Below, piece by piece: positions 17,476 through 24,628 of a stretch of 29,580 nt of DNA (its first letter is position 1; each line of letters starts with the position of its first letter). The position numbers were made by a program, and so were the translations under genes. Source of the stretch: Bacteroidales bacterium UBA2287 (GTDB lineage: Bacteria; Bacteroidota; Bacteroidia; Bacteroidales; Tenuifilaceae). The notes beneath the pieces were generated by a model that ran no database searches, was not told the DNA's origin, and saw only the letters and a program-made list of their open reading frames with translations. The stretch is from contig DDWL01000004.1 in assembly GCA_002345675.1 (NCBI GenBank), forward strand, positions 1 through 29,580. The letters are read 5' to 3'.

Positions 17476-18504
17476 TTACTCTAAAAATAGTTTTCCCTGA
17501 ATTGCTTTATTATCAATGCCTAAATGCTTTAAGGCTAAAGGCGTAACTTCTCGTCCCCGGGGTGTTCTATTTAAAAAGCCTTCCATAATTAAAAAGGGTT
17601 CGTAAACCTCTTCAATTGTTCCGCTGTCCTCTCCTACTGCTGTTGCAATGGTATTAAGACCAATGGGTCCGCAGTTAAACTTGTTTATTATGGTAAGAAG
17701 AATTTTATTGTCCATTTCGTCGAGTCCTCGCTTATCGATACTAAGTGCATCGAGAGCAATTTTAGCAATTTTTAAATCGATGTTTCCATCGCCTTTAACC
17801 TGAGCAAAATCGCGTACTCTTCGAAGTAATGCATTGGCAATTCGGGGAGTTCCTCTGCTTCGCAGCGAAATTTCTGTTGATGCTTGATCTTCAATGGCTA
17901 TATTAAGGATTCCTGCCGAGCGAATTACTATTTTCTTTATGGTTTCGGCGTTGTAGTATTCCAGTAACGACTTTATACCAAAACGTGCTCGCAAAGGGCT
18001 TGTTAATAATCCGCTTCGAGTTGTTGCTCCTATAAGCGTAAAAGGATTAAGTGTTATTTGAATACTTCGAGCGCTTGGCCCTTTGTCAATCATTATGTCA
18101 ATGCAGTAATCTTCCATTGCCGAGTACAAGTACTCTTCAACAATAGGACTTAAACGATGTATTTCGTCGATAAAAAGAACATCGCCTTCCTCTAAATTTG
18201 TAAGAAGTCCTGCTAAGTCGGCTGGTTTATCGAGAACGGGGCCACTGGTAACTTTCAGTTTAACGCCCATTTCATTGGCTATTATATTTGCCAATGTAGT
18301 TTTGCCTAATCCAGGAGGTCCGTGAAGTAAAACGTGATCCAGCGCTTCGCCACGCATTTTTGCTGCCTGAACAAATATTTTAAGATTTTCGACTATTTTA
18401 CTTTGACCCGAAAATTCATCGAACTCACCAGGACGTACTTTTTTTTCAAGCTCCCTATCCGACTCCGAAATATTACCCGATCGTAAAGTATTATCGTTAC
18501 TCAT
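17476..18504 (-). CDS. ruvB: Holliday junction branch migration helicase RuvB
   Basis: This 342-residue protein has full family length. It is the AAA+ motor that drives branch migration of Holliday junctions with RuvA. The N-terminal VRPGEFDEFSGQSKIVENLK is the family opening. Walker A is GPPGLGKTT (62-70), Walker B is LFIDEIHRL, and sensor 1 is TLIGATTRSG. The arginine-finger region is TSPLRARFGI. The C-terminal winged helix contains VYEPFLIMEGFLNRTPRGRE. It starts 3 bp after nadA and is probably co-transcribed with it. Confidence 0.98.
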   Translation of the reverse strand: MSNDNTLRSGNISESDRELEKKVRPGEFDEFSGQSKIVENLKIFVQAAKMRGEALDHVLLHGPPGLGKTTLANIIANEMGVKLKVTSGPVLDKPADLAGLLTNLEEGDVLFIDEIHRLSPIVEEYLYSAMEDYCIDIMIDKGPSARSIQITLNPFTLIGATTRSGLLTSPLRARFGIKSLLEYYNAETIKKIVIRSAGILNIAIEDQASTEISLRSRGTPRIANALLRRVRDFAQVKGDGNIDLKIAKIALDALSIDKRGLDEMDNKILLTIINKFNCGPIGLNTIATAVGEDSGTIEEVYEPFLIMEGFLNRTPRGREVTPLALKHLGIDNKAIQGKLFLE

Positions 18505-18507
18505 ATT

Positions 18508-19512
18508 CTATATTAATCCTAATTTTTTCGAAAGTTCGAGCATTCGAACAATAGGTAATTTTGCTCTTTCAATAATACTACTTTCTACTGTAACTTCGGG
18601 CAATTCGTACTTAAGAGTATTATAAATTTTTTTTAAAGTTATTAATTTCATAAACGAACACTCGTTGCAACCGCAGGTGCTATCGAGTGGGGGAGCGGCT
18701 ATAAAAATTTTATCGGGACATGCCTTTTGCATTTGATGCAGTATTCCCCATTCGGTTGCAACTATAAATTTTGAATTCGAATCGTTAATTACATATTTTA
18801 GTAATTCCGAAGTTGAACCAATATAATCGGAAACCAAAAGAATAGGCTTTTTACATTCGGGATGAGAAATTAACTTAGCATCGGGATTTTCCTTTTTTAG
18901 TTCTAATATTCTTTCCAACGAAAACTCTTCGTGAACATGGCAAGCTCCATCCCAAACAAGCATGTTTTCTCGTCCACTAATTCTTTTAATATAGTTTCCT
19001 AAATTTCGGTCGGGAGCAAAAATAATTTTTTCATCTTTCGGAAAACTGTTAACAATTTGAACGGCATTGCTTGATGTACAGCAAACATCGGACAATGCTT
19101 TTATTTGCGCTGTTGTATTAACGTAGGTTATTACAGTGTGATTTGGGTGTTCCTTTAAAAATTCTTTAAACTTTTCGGGAGGACACGAATCGGCTAAACT
19201 GCAGCCAGCCATTAAATCGGGTATTAACACCTTTTTAGTTGGCGAAAGAATTTTGGCCGTTTCGGCCATAAAATGTACACCAGCAAAAACAATTATATTT
19301 GCGTTGGTTTTGGCAGCTTGCTCCGAAAGGCCTAAACTATCGCCAAGGTAGTCGGCAATATCTTGAACTTCGTTTTGCTGGTAGTAGTGCGCAAGAATAA
19401 TGGCGTTCTTTTCTTTCTTTAACGCATTAATTGCCTCAACAAGGTTTATTCCTTCTTCCAAAGGAATGTCGATAAAACCTTTTTTAACAATATCGTTGTT
19501 ATCAACATTCAT
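18508..19512 (-). CDS. nadA: Quinolinate synthase NadA
   Basis: Condenses iminoaspartate with dihydroxyacetone phosphate to quinolinate in de novo NAD synthesis, using a 4Fe-4S cluster. It has 334 residues. The three cluster cysteine regions are visible: Cys104 in DLMAGCSLADSC, Cys191 in WDGACHVHEEF, and Cys282/Cys285 in STCGCNECSFMKL. The substrate-side motifs HYYQQNEVQDIADYLGDSLG and GVHFMAETAKIL are intact. The partners nadB and nadC are not in the window. It heads a two-gene unit with ruvB, preceded by about 400 bp of AT-rich DNA with many TTAAC motifs that could hold its promoter. Confidence 0.97.
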   Translation of the reverse strand: MNVDNNDIVKKGFIDIPLEEGINLVEAINALKKEKNAIILAHYYQQNEVQDIADYLGDSLGLSEQAAKTNANIIVFAGVHFMAETAKILSPTKKVLIPDLMAGCSLADSCPPEKFKEFLKEHPNHTVITYVNTTAQIKALSDVCCTSSNAVQIVNSFPKDEKIIFAPDRNLGNYIKRISGRENMLVWDGACHVHEEFSLERILELKKENPDAKLISHPECKKPILLVSDYIGSTSELLKYVINDSNSKFIVATEWGILHQMQKACPDKIFIAAPPLDSTCGCNECSFMKLITLKKIYNTLKYELPEVTVESSIIERAKLPIVRMLELSKKLGLI

Positions 19513-19910
19513 ATATATTAAAAAATTGAAATTTAATTTAAAAATGATGATGATGATAGTCGGTTAATAGGGTTGAAAAGTATTTTGTAATACCCTTGCA
19601 AAAATGGCTATTAAAAGTTTGATAACAAATTTTTAACAACTAAAAGAAAAAATTGCAGCTGAAAATGAGACCAATTGTTTAGTTATTAACAGCTGGTTAA
19701 TACTAATTGTTCGTTAATAACTCAACGATATTAACAACCCCTTTTTGGTTGAAAAGTAGGTTTACAATTCGTGGAATATTTTAAGGTTATCCTATTTCAA
19801 TTTCCAAAAAAGTTACTATACAAGTAGAGCATCCATTTCTCCAAATTTTATTGTTAGAATTTTTTGCCGAGAAATTAACAATGGGTTAACAGGTGAATTA
19901 ACAAAAAAGA
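19513..19910. other. AT-rich intergenic region with TTAAC/GTTAA cluster upstream of nadA
   Basis: No gene is seen. TTAAC or GTTAA occurs about nine times (for example 19563, 19633, 19686, 19696, 19713, 19731, 19875, 19885 and 19898). This includes a dyad ATTAAC-N5-GTTAAT at 19685-19701. The 12-mer GGTTGAAAAGTA is repeated exactly at 19571-19582 and 19747-19758. An ATG microsatellite sits near 19543. The region may hold the nadA promoter and an operator. No exact TAnnTTTG box was found on the minus strand. Confidence 0.5.
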
Positions 19911-20149
19911 AAACACAGAGGCACGGAGATACAGAGGAGCACAGAGGAATATTGAAACGCAACGACTCGAAGACGCAAATTCTAATAAAACCCTATTGTG
20001 ACCGATGTGTCTATTGTAGTGAAAGATTTAAACGCTAAGGCGCTACTACGCTAAAAGACACCACAGAGGCACAGAGTTGCAGAGCAGCACAGAGTTTACT
20101 TAATTCACAAAGAATAAGAAAAAAGGAAAGTTGCGACAGCAAAAAAAAC

Positions 20150-20180
20150 CTCCGTGTACCTCTGTCCCTCCGTGTCTCTG
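20150..20180. repeat. 31-bp direct repeat, copy 1
   Basis: Identical to 20244-20274. It starts CTCCGTGTACC and ends CCGTGTCTCTG. The copies are 94 bp apart, start to start, inside the larger array. The identity suggests a recent local duplication or conversion. Confidence 0.9.
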
Positions 20181-20243
20181 TGTCTCTGTGTTTTAACCGA
20201 CAGGTAATAAGACAAAAGGGTAATTACTACAGAAAAAAAGATT

Positions 20244-20274
20244 CTCCGTGTACCTCTGTCCCTCCGTGTCTCTG
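20244..20274. repeat. 31-bp direct repeat, copy 2
   Basis: Identical to 20150-20180. It is followed by CTCTGTGGTTAA, which runs into the stop codon of the neighbouring barrel gene. Confidence 0.9.
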
Positions 20275-20292
20275 AGGTAAAAGTCTCTGTGG

Positions 20293-21387
20293 TTAAAACG
20301 CCTCCGAGGCGGTAAAGTAAATAGCCACTTTACCTGCCGAAGTAACCCCAAGGTCGCACCTTACGTGCACAAGGGCGGGGTTTACCCGAAAGCGTATACC
20401 GCCTCCGTAGGTGTACTTTGCTTGCTTTATGTTAAACTGACTAAGCGTTGGAGCAACATTGCCAGTCGATGCGAAAAGGGTTCCCTTTATTCGCCATACA
20501 ATATTAAAGCGGTACTCGCCTTGTAGCGCAACCATCATTTTGTCGCGGTAGCGACCCTCGTAGTAGCCACGAAGAAACTCGTTTCCGCCAAGCGACGGAA
20601 GGTTCTGAAAAGGTGTTTCGCCCCACGACAGGTCGGCATACATTTGCAAGGCAACAGCCTGTTTTGGCAGGGTAGGGTAGAAGTTCCTAAAATCAACTAC
20701 CAACCTATTATAGTTTAGGTCGCTTCCAAACTTTTCGTTATTAACCATTAGGCTAACCTTGTAAAACGCACCCTTTGTTGCGTAAAAGTTGTTATTGCGG
20801 CTATCCCATGTTGCCAAAAGCCCAAAACCAGCAGCAAAGTACGGCGAAGTTCCTGGAAGAAACGAGTTAACAAGGGCACCACTTTCTTCAAAGCTTACAA
20901 TTTTCGACTGCTCAATACCAACCTGTGCGCCAACCATTAGGTGACGATAAATAAGGTGCTGCCCTTGTGCTAAAATTGAATAGCCACGAGAAGTAAAGTT
21001 TTCCTCCTGACTAATTAAGGAATTCGAACCAACACCAAAGAACTTATCGGGATAGTACGATGCCTTAATATGACCAGAGTAGTATGTTTGCAGATTTTTG
21101 GAGTAGAATTTTGGGAGAATTGAAACAAGTGCCTGCCGCCTCGATGTGTAAATGGCAACGCCCTGAATGTTCGAAACTTTATTGGTGCGATGGCGAGTAA
21201 AGTAGTATCCACCCGAAACCCCAGCGCCAAAACTCGTTTCCTCTTGGTAAAACATTATGGGAACTGCAATCCACGAGTTTTTACCGGGATGCTGATGAGG
21301 AACGCCTAAGGAATCGGGATTAACACCAATGCCCAGAAACGGAGAAAGCAGAATAAATAAAAGCAAGAATACGTAAGAAAAAAGCAT
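20293..21387 (-). CDS. BamA/TamA-family (D15 surface antigen) outer-membrane barrel protein
   Basis: This 364-residue protein has an N-terminal hydrophobic export signal (MLFSYVFLLLFILLSPFLGI). The rest alternates as beta strands and ends in Phe (ASEAF), as outer-membrane barrels do. The segments GAGVSGGYYFTRHRTNK, LPSLGGNEFLRGYYEGRYRD and MMVALQGEYRFNIVW match the C-terminal barrel of the Omp85 superfamily, with a GxxxxRGY-type loop-6 motif (NEFLRGY). There is no room for POTRA domains, so it is a short barrel-only member. Cargo or function is unknown. The gene stands alone, and a CACAGAG array starts at its stop codon. Confidence 0.86.
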   Translation of the reverse strand: MLFSYVFLLLFILLSPFLGIGVNPDSLGVPHQHPGKNSWIAVPIMFYQEETSFGAGVSGGYYFTRHRTNKVSNIQGVAIYTSRRQALVSILPKFYSKNLQTYYSGHIKASYYPDKFFGVGSNSLISQEENFTSRGYSILAQGQHLIYRHLMVGAQVGIEQSKIVSFEESGALVNSFLPGTSPYFAAGFGLLATWDSRNNNFYATKGAFYKVSLMVNNEKFGSDLNYNRLVVDFRNFYPTLPKQAVALQMYADLSWGETPFQNLPSLGGNEFLRGYYEGRYRDKMMVALQGEYRFNIVWRIKGTLFASTGNVAPTLSQFNIKQAKYTYGGGIRFRVNPALVHVRCDLGVTSAGKVAIYFTASEAF

Positions 21388-21485
21388 CGAAAAAGTTTGA
21401 GGCGTAAAAATAGGGAAAAAGAAAATAAAAGAAGGTCGCAGCGAAATATTGAGAATATTTGAAGAGGGAAGGGTGCATGTTTTTT

Positions 21486-21544
21486 ACCACATAGACACAT
21501 AGGGCACAAAAGAAAATCTTCTGTGCCCTATGTGTCTATGTGGT
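21486..21544. repeat. CACATAG-word inverted repeat (perfect 23-bp stem)
   Basis: Arms 21486-21508 and 21522-21544 are perfect reverse complements (outer end ACCACATAG, inner end GGGCACA), with a 13-base centre that can pair further. Each arm is built of CACATAG-like words. It lies in the divergent gap between the D15 barrel and the SPOR-protein gene. It is a word variant of the elements at 19911-20292 and 22671-22772. Confidence 0.93.
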
Positions 21545-21645
21545 TGTTTTGTTAAAATTTTTAATAAATGCTCCCTCCAAAACAAGTGCTCCCTTCGATT
21601 TATACAAATCTTTAAGGTTACTACCTTTATATCGTGTGTTTTTCC

Positions 21646-21653
21646 TATTTTTG
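21646..21653 (+). promoter_or_regulatory. Bacteroidota -7 promoter box for the SPOR-protein gene
   Basis: TATTTTTG matches TAnnTTTG exactly. It lies 20 bp before the proposed TTG start at 21674, which would give a very short leader. Its position supports a translation start downstream of here rather than the ATG at 21530. No clear -33 TTG is seen. Confidence 0.55.
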
Positions 21654-21673
21654 CTACAATAAAAAATAAACCA

Positions 21674-22639
21674 TTGGAACTAAGCGGGATAATAGCAAAA
21701 CTACTCGAGACTAACAACTTCGTAAGCCTACCGGGTATTGGAAGTTTTGTTCAAACTTATCAATCGGCTAAACTTTCCGACGACGGTAAAACCTTTCTGC
21801 CCCCAGGGCAGCACGTTTTGTTCGATACCAATAGAACCTTTAACGACGAAGCCATTGAGCGTTTCCTTTCGGAGCATGAGGCCAAAAGCCCTTTCGAAGC
21901 CAAGGAGTTAACAGAGGCTTTTGTTAGAGACACTAAGGCAAAACTCGATAGTAATGGTGAATATTTTTTCTCAGGTATTGGGTCTCTCAAAATGGTTGGT
22001 GGTGCAATAAGTTTTACTCAATGTTCTGAAGATGAACTAATATCGTCGACATTTGGCCTTAAGCCAATTGCTATTTCCCCAAAACTAACCGATAAGGTTG
22101 CTCAACAAAAGGAGACAAAAAAATCGGTGCCAACAAGTCCTTCAGCACCAAAAAAGAGGGGCATACTGATTCCTGTTGCCATCGGCGCTTTTGTTGTAAT
22201 TTCATGCGCACTACTATATCTACTTGTGCCATCTGTAAGGTTTTGGGAGAAAAAATCTACCTCTTTAGCAATAAAAGCCCCTGATAAAAAGCAGAATGTA
22301 GTTACTATTGAACCAAACAACTTGGAACAACCCGCCGATTCGACCTCGTTAAAAGAAGCAATTGTTACCGATAAAAAACAGGCTCTTTACTACCAAGAAG
22401 CAATACAGCCCGAAGCAAATATGTATTACATAATTTCGGGCAGCTTTAGTAGCCACGAAAACGCTCAAAAGTATTTTAACTCTTTAGTTGAAAAGGGGTT
22501 TAAACCCGAAATTCTGGAGGCTAATGGAATTTTTAGGGTTGCAAAAAGTCGCTACTCCGACAGAAATAGGGCTTTAAAAGAGCTTGAACGCATGCGAAAC
22601 GAAAAACCCAACGAATCGGTTTGGCTGTTGGGGTTATAA
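21674..22639 (+). CDS. HU-CCDC81 / SPOR-domain membrane protein
   Basis: The open frame begins at ATG 21530, but that codon is inside the arm of the CACATAG inverted repeat, and the first 48 residues resemble no domain. I place the start at TTG 21674 (ELSGIIAKLLETNNFVSLPG), which begins the HU-CCDC81 domain and follows a -7 box, giving 321 residues. Order: two HU-like halves (about 1-70 and 70-135), a basic linker, one membrane segment (about 163-184, ILIPVAIGAFVVISCALLYL), a periplasmic linker and a C-terminal SPOR domain (MYYIISGSFSSHENAQKYFN to the end). SPOR domains bind denuded peptidoglycan at the septum. The HU-like half faces the cytoplasm. Inference: it links the nucleoid or cytosol to the division site. 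Confidence 0.85.
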   Translation: MELSGIIAKLLETNNFVSLPGIGSFVQTYQSAKLSDDGKTFLPPGQHVLFDTNRTFNDEAIERFLSEHEAKSPFEAKELTEAFVRDTKAKLDSNGEYFFSGIGSLKMVGGAISFTQCSEDELISSTFGLKPIAISPKLTDKVAQQKETKKSVPTSPSAPKKRGILIPVAIGAFVVISCALLYLLVPSVRFWEKKSTSLAIKAPDKKQNVVTIEPNNLEQPADSTSLKEAIVTDKKQALYYQEAIQPEANMYYIISGSFSSHENAQKYFNSLVEKGFKPEILEANGIFRVAKSRYSDRNRALKELERMRNEKPNESVWLLGL

Positions 22640-22670
22640 CTCAGAAAAAAGCTGTCTCAAAAGGAAAATT

Positions 22671-22772
22671 AACCACAAAGACCGCAAAGAAAAAACAAAG
22701 AACCACAAAGGCAATTCACACACATACAACACTTTGTGAGCTTTGTGTAAAGACTTCGTGTACTTTGTGGTT
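22671..22772. repeat. CACAAAG-word inverted repeat element
   Basis: The outer 10-bp arms AACCACAAAG and CTTTGTGGTT are perfect inverted repeats. Inside, CAAAG words recur on the left half and CTTTG words on the right half. It lies between the convergent SPOR-protein and small-barrel genes, where it could act as a bidirectional terminator. It has the same architecture as 19911-20292 and 21486-21544, with A in place of G or T in the word. Confidence 0.85.
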
Positions 22773-22828
22773 TTATATCTGTAACTAATGATACAGCCCC
22801 TTTCTTTACAATCTACCATGAACTTTTC

Positions 22829-23449
22829 CTAATTCCCAAGTTGATACTTTAACGTAATCTCCATTACATTATTAAACTGACCAGTGTCAAGTCGGTACGA
22901 AATGTTTCCACTATGCGGTCGTATTGGAAGCACTGAATACGAAAAGTTAAGGCACACCGAAAGTTTACTCGTTAGTAGGTAGTCAATTCCAATTCGTCCG
23001 CTTACTTCGTAGTTTCGAAATTGCGCTATGTCCTCTTCGGGAAATGGACCATAAACATCCTCTTCTGTAGCTTTCCACAGGTAAGCAACTCCAATTCCCC
23101 CCGAAAAGTTAATCTTATCGTTCAAATTGTAAATTACAGTAATGGGCAATTCGGTATAATGAAGTCGCATTCTATAGTAGCCAACGGTAATGCCATCGAG
23201 TTGATTTTTAGCGTAGCTTCCCTTTTGAATGTAGCGAACCTCGAGGCTTCCCGAAATATTTCGGCTAAACTTTCGGCTTGTCCAAACGCCAACAATTGGT
23301 CCTGCTTTATCGAAGCCCCCATGCCCATCGCCATCGACCTGAGTTGCTGCTAACCCAACCGATATGCCTCCATTAAACCCTTGAGAAAACAAGTTGTTTT
23401 GGGTAAGGGCAAAAAGCAACAACGCTAAAATAAAACTTCGAATTGGCAT
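22829..23449 (-). CDS. PorT-like outer-membrane beta-barrel protein
   Basis: This 206-residue protein has a signal peptide (MPIRSFILALLLFALTQNNL, cleavage near FSQ). Amphipathic strands follow, typical of the eight-stranded OMP_b-brl_2 (PorT/porin-family) group: GFNGGISVGLAATQVDGDGH, GSLEVRYIQKGSYA, LHYTELPITVIYNLND and NFSGGIGVAYLWKA. The C-terminus (NVMEITLKYQLGN) is a final strand. Function is unknown. It is a single gene, convergent with the SPOR-protein gene. Confidence 0.83.
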   Translation of the reverse strand: MPIRSFILALLLFALTQNNLFSQGFNGGISVGLAATQVDGDGHGGFDKAGPIVGVWTSRKFSRNISGSLEVRYIQKGSYAKNQLDGITVGYYRMRLHYTELPITVIYNLNDKINFSGGIGVAYLWKATEEDVYGPFPEEDIAQFRNYEVSGRIGIDYLLTSKLSVCLNFSYSVLPIRPHSGNISYRLDTGQFNNVMEITLKYQLGN

Positions 23450-23510
23450 GGCTTTGTATGTGTTTAATATAAATAAACAGAATGAATTAGGCTTTTAGTT
23501 AAAACTTAAA

Positions 23511-23537
23511 GATGCCAGAGGCATCAAATGTTTATAG
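23511..23537 (+). repeat. Hairpin-plus-tail repeat, unit A (plus)
   Basis: GATGCC-AGA-GGCATC forms a 6-bp hairpin with an AGA loop, followed by AAATGTTTATAG. The tail matches those of the units at 24509, 24544 and 24629. It faces unit B tail-to-tail, with 10 bases between. Confidence 0.75.
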
Positions 23538-23547
23538 AAAATAATTG

Positions 23548-23579
23548 CTATTAGAATTTGAACGACCCCAGCTGGGTCG
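23548..23579 (-). repeat. Hairpin-plus-tail repeat, unit B (minus)
   Basis: On the minus strand, CGACCC-AGCTG-GGGTCG forms a 6-bp hairpin, followed by a degenerate tail ending TTCTAATAG. It is the inverted partner of unit A. The tail match is weaker than in the other units. Confidence 0.55.
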
Positions 23580-23639
23580 AATGCCTTAATCACAAAAATT
23601 TCTATACCCTTTCAGACCCAAAATTACCCTTTAGCGCAA

Positions 23640-24329
23640 TTATACCATCCCTCTAATTATCTTCAACATCTCTGGAACTCCAATTGATGCAGGTTTTCTT
23701 ATAACCGTTACATTACTAAATGCCGAAACATTTACTTCGTTGGGGTCGACCAGAAATATTTTTGCGTTTCGGGGTGCGTAGTCAATTAACCCTGCCGCTG
23801 GGTAAACGTTTAGCGATGTTCCAACAACAGCAAGGAAATCGGCAGTTTTAACAATTTCAATTGCTTCGGAAATTGCAGGAACTTCTTCGCCAAACCAGAC
23901 AATGTGAGGCCGTAACTGGAAACCCTTGGGGCATTTATCGCTCAACTTTAGCTCCCAACCCTTAACATCAACAATATATGAACTGTCGCCTGTACTCCTG
24001 GCTTTTTTTAGCTCTCCATGAAGATGGAGAATTTTTGAGCTACCAGCTCGTTCGTGAAGGTCGTCGACATTTTGGGTTACAATGCTTACATCTAAATACT
24101 CCTCTGCCTCGGCTAATGCAACGTGCCCATTATTAGGCATTACATCGAGTAGCTGTTTGCGACGGTCGTTGTAAAATCGGGTTACAAGTTCAGGATTTCG
24201 TTTCCACGCCTCGGGACTTGCTACTTCCATAACATCGTACTCTTCCCATAGTCCTCCCATGTCGCGAAAGGTTCTAATTCCGCTTTCGGCGCTAATTCCT
24301 GCTCCAGTTAGTACAACAAGGTGTTTCAT
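23640..24329 (-). CDS. Sir2-family NAD-dependent protein deacylase (class III, CobB/SIRT5-like)
   Basis: This 229-residue protein removes acyl groups from lysines using NAD. NAD-site motifs are LTGAGISAESGIRTFRD (7-23), VTQNVDDLHERAG and GTSLNVYPAAGLIDYAP. The catalytic base is H104 (LHLHGEL). FYNDRR, with Y53 and R56, is the class III signature that in CobB/SIRT5 binds succinyl or malonyl groups, so desuccinylase activity is likely. The zinc-ribbon position has only one Cys (KCPKG), so the usual four-Cys zinc site is absent. As I recall, this is common in Bacteroidota sirtuins. Long repeat-bearing DNA lies upstream, so it is probably transcribed alone. Confidence 0.94.
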   Translation of the reverse strand: MKHLVVLTGAGISAESGIRTFRDMGGLWEEYDVMEVASPEAWKRNPELVTRFYNDRRKQLLDVMPNNGHVALAEAEEYLDVSIVTQNVDDLHERAGSSKILHLHGELKKARSTGDSSYIVDVKGWELKLSDKCPKGFQLRPHIVWFGEEVPAISEAIEIVKTADFLAVVGTSLNVYPAAGLIDYAPRNAKIFLVDPNEVNVSAFSNVTVIRKPASIGVPEMLKIIRGMV

Positions 24330-24386
24330 TTAAGCTTAAGGTTATGTTAAAAACTACAAGGGACTGCCCAAAAAGTCAAATTAATT

Positions 24387-24440
24387 AACCGCAAAGCACA
24401 CAAAGCACAGTGTACATGAATATTAACTTTGCGAAACTTT
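24387..24440. repeat. Degenerate CACAAAG-word element
   Basis: AACCGCAAAGCACACAAAG is followed after a short centre by CTTTGCG and AACTTTA. CGCAAAG (24389-24395) and CTTTGCG (24427-24433) are exact inverted repeats. It looks like a decayed relative of the element at 22671-22772. Confidence 0.55.
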
Positions 24441-24447
24441 ACTCCTG

Positions 24448-24473
24448 ATAATTATCTATAGCCGTCTGGTTAA
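24448..24473 (+). repeat. CATAGCCGTC-type hairpin repeat, copy 1
   Basis: It begins ATAATTATC and contains TATAGCCGTCTGGTTAA. TAGCC and GGTTA can pair (one G-U) around a GTCT loop. Further copies are at 24714-24739 (inverted) and 29386-29411. Confidence 0.75.
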
Positions 24474-24508
24474 TGTTAAAAAAGCAATATTATCAATTGT
24501 TTTAACCT

Positions 24509-24534
24509 GCCCCAGCGGGGCTTTCTGTTTATAG
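24509..24534 (+). repeat. Hairpin-plus-tail repeat, unit H1 (plus)
   Basis: GCCCC-AGC-GGGGC hairpin (24509-24521) followed by TTTCTGTTTATAG. This is the outer plus-strand unit of the nested cassette. Confidence 0.8.
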
Positions 24535-24543
24535 TAAATTAAA

Positions 24544-24569
24544 GCTCCAGAGGAGCGTTCTGTGAATAG
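24544..24569 (+). repeat. Hairpin-plus-tail repeat, unit H2 (plus)
   Basis: GCTCC-AGA-GGAGC hairpin (24544-24556) followed by GTTCTGTGAATAG. It is paired tail-to-tail with the unit at 24579-24603, which has the same stem sequence. Confidence 0.8.
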
Positions 24570-24578
24570 GTGTTGACA

Positions 24579-24603
24579 TATGAACAGGGCGCTCCTCTGG
24601 AGC
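24579..24603 (-). repeat. Hairpin-plus-tail repeat, unit H2' (minus)
   Basis: On the minus strand, GCTCC-AGA-GGAGC is followed by GCCCTGTTCATA. It is the inverted partner of H2, with 9 bases between tails. Confidence 0.8.
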
Positions 24604-24628
24604 TCTTGGTTAATAATAGTTTTTGTTA

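Larger units (their letters stand above)
19911..20292. repeat. Periodic CACAGAG-word repeat array with inverted arms
   Basis: This is a gene-free stretch between nadA and the D15-type barrel gene. Two plus-strand arms (about 19911-19948 and 20057-20096) consist of CACAGAG-like words every 8-10 bases. Two arms in the opposite sense (20149-20197 and 20244-20292) consist of CTCTGTG/CTCCGTG words. The two opposite arms share an exact 31-bp direct repeat (20150-20180 and 20244-20274). The last arm ends on the stop codon of the barrel gene. The arms can pair with one another. Non-repeat DNA of about 100 bp separates the plus-strand arms. Confidence 0.85.

Noticed and set aside
19513..19910. Possible oriC (AT-rich, repeats, parS elsewhere in window)
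   Set aside because: No DnaA boxes (TTATCCACA-like) beyond one partial match (GGTTATCCTA), and dnaA/dnaN are not adjacent.
19911..20292. Possible CRISPR array
   Set aside because: The words are 8-10 bases with variable short gaps and occur in both orientations. There are no 25-40-base unique spacers of constant length and no cas genes.
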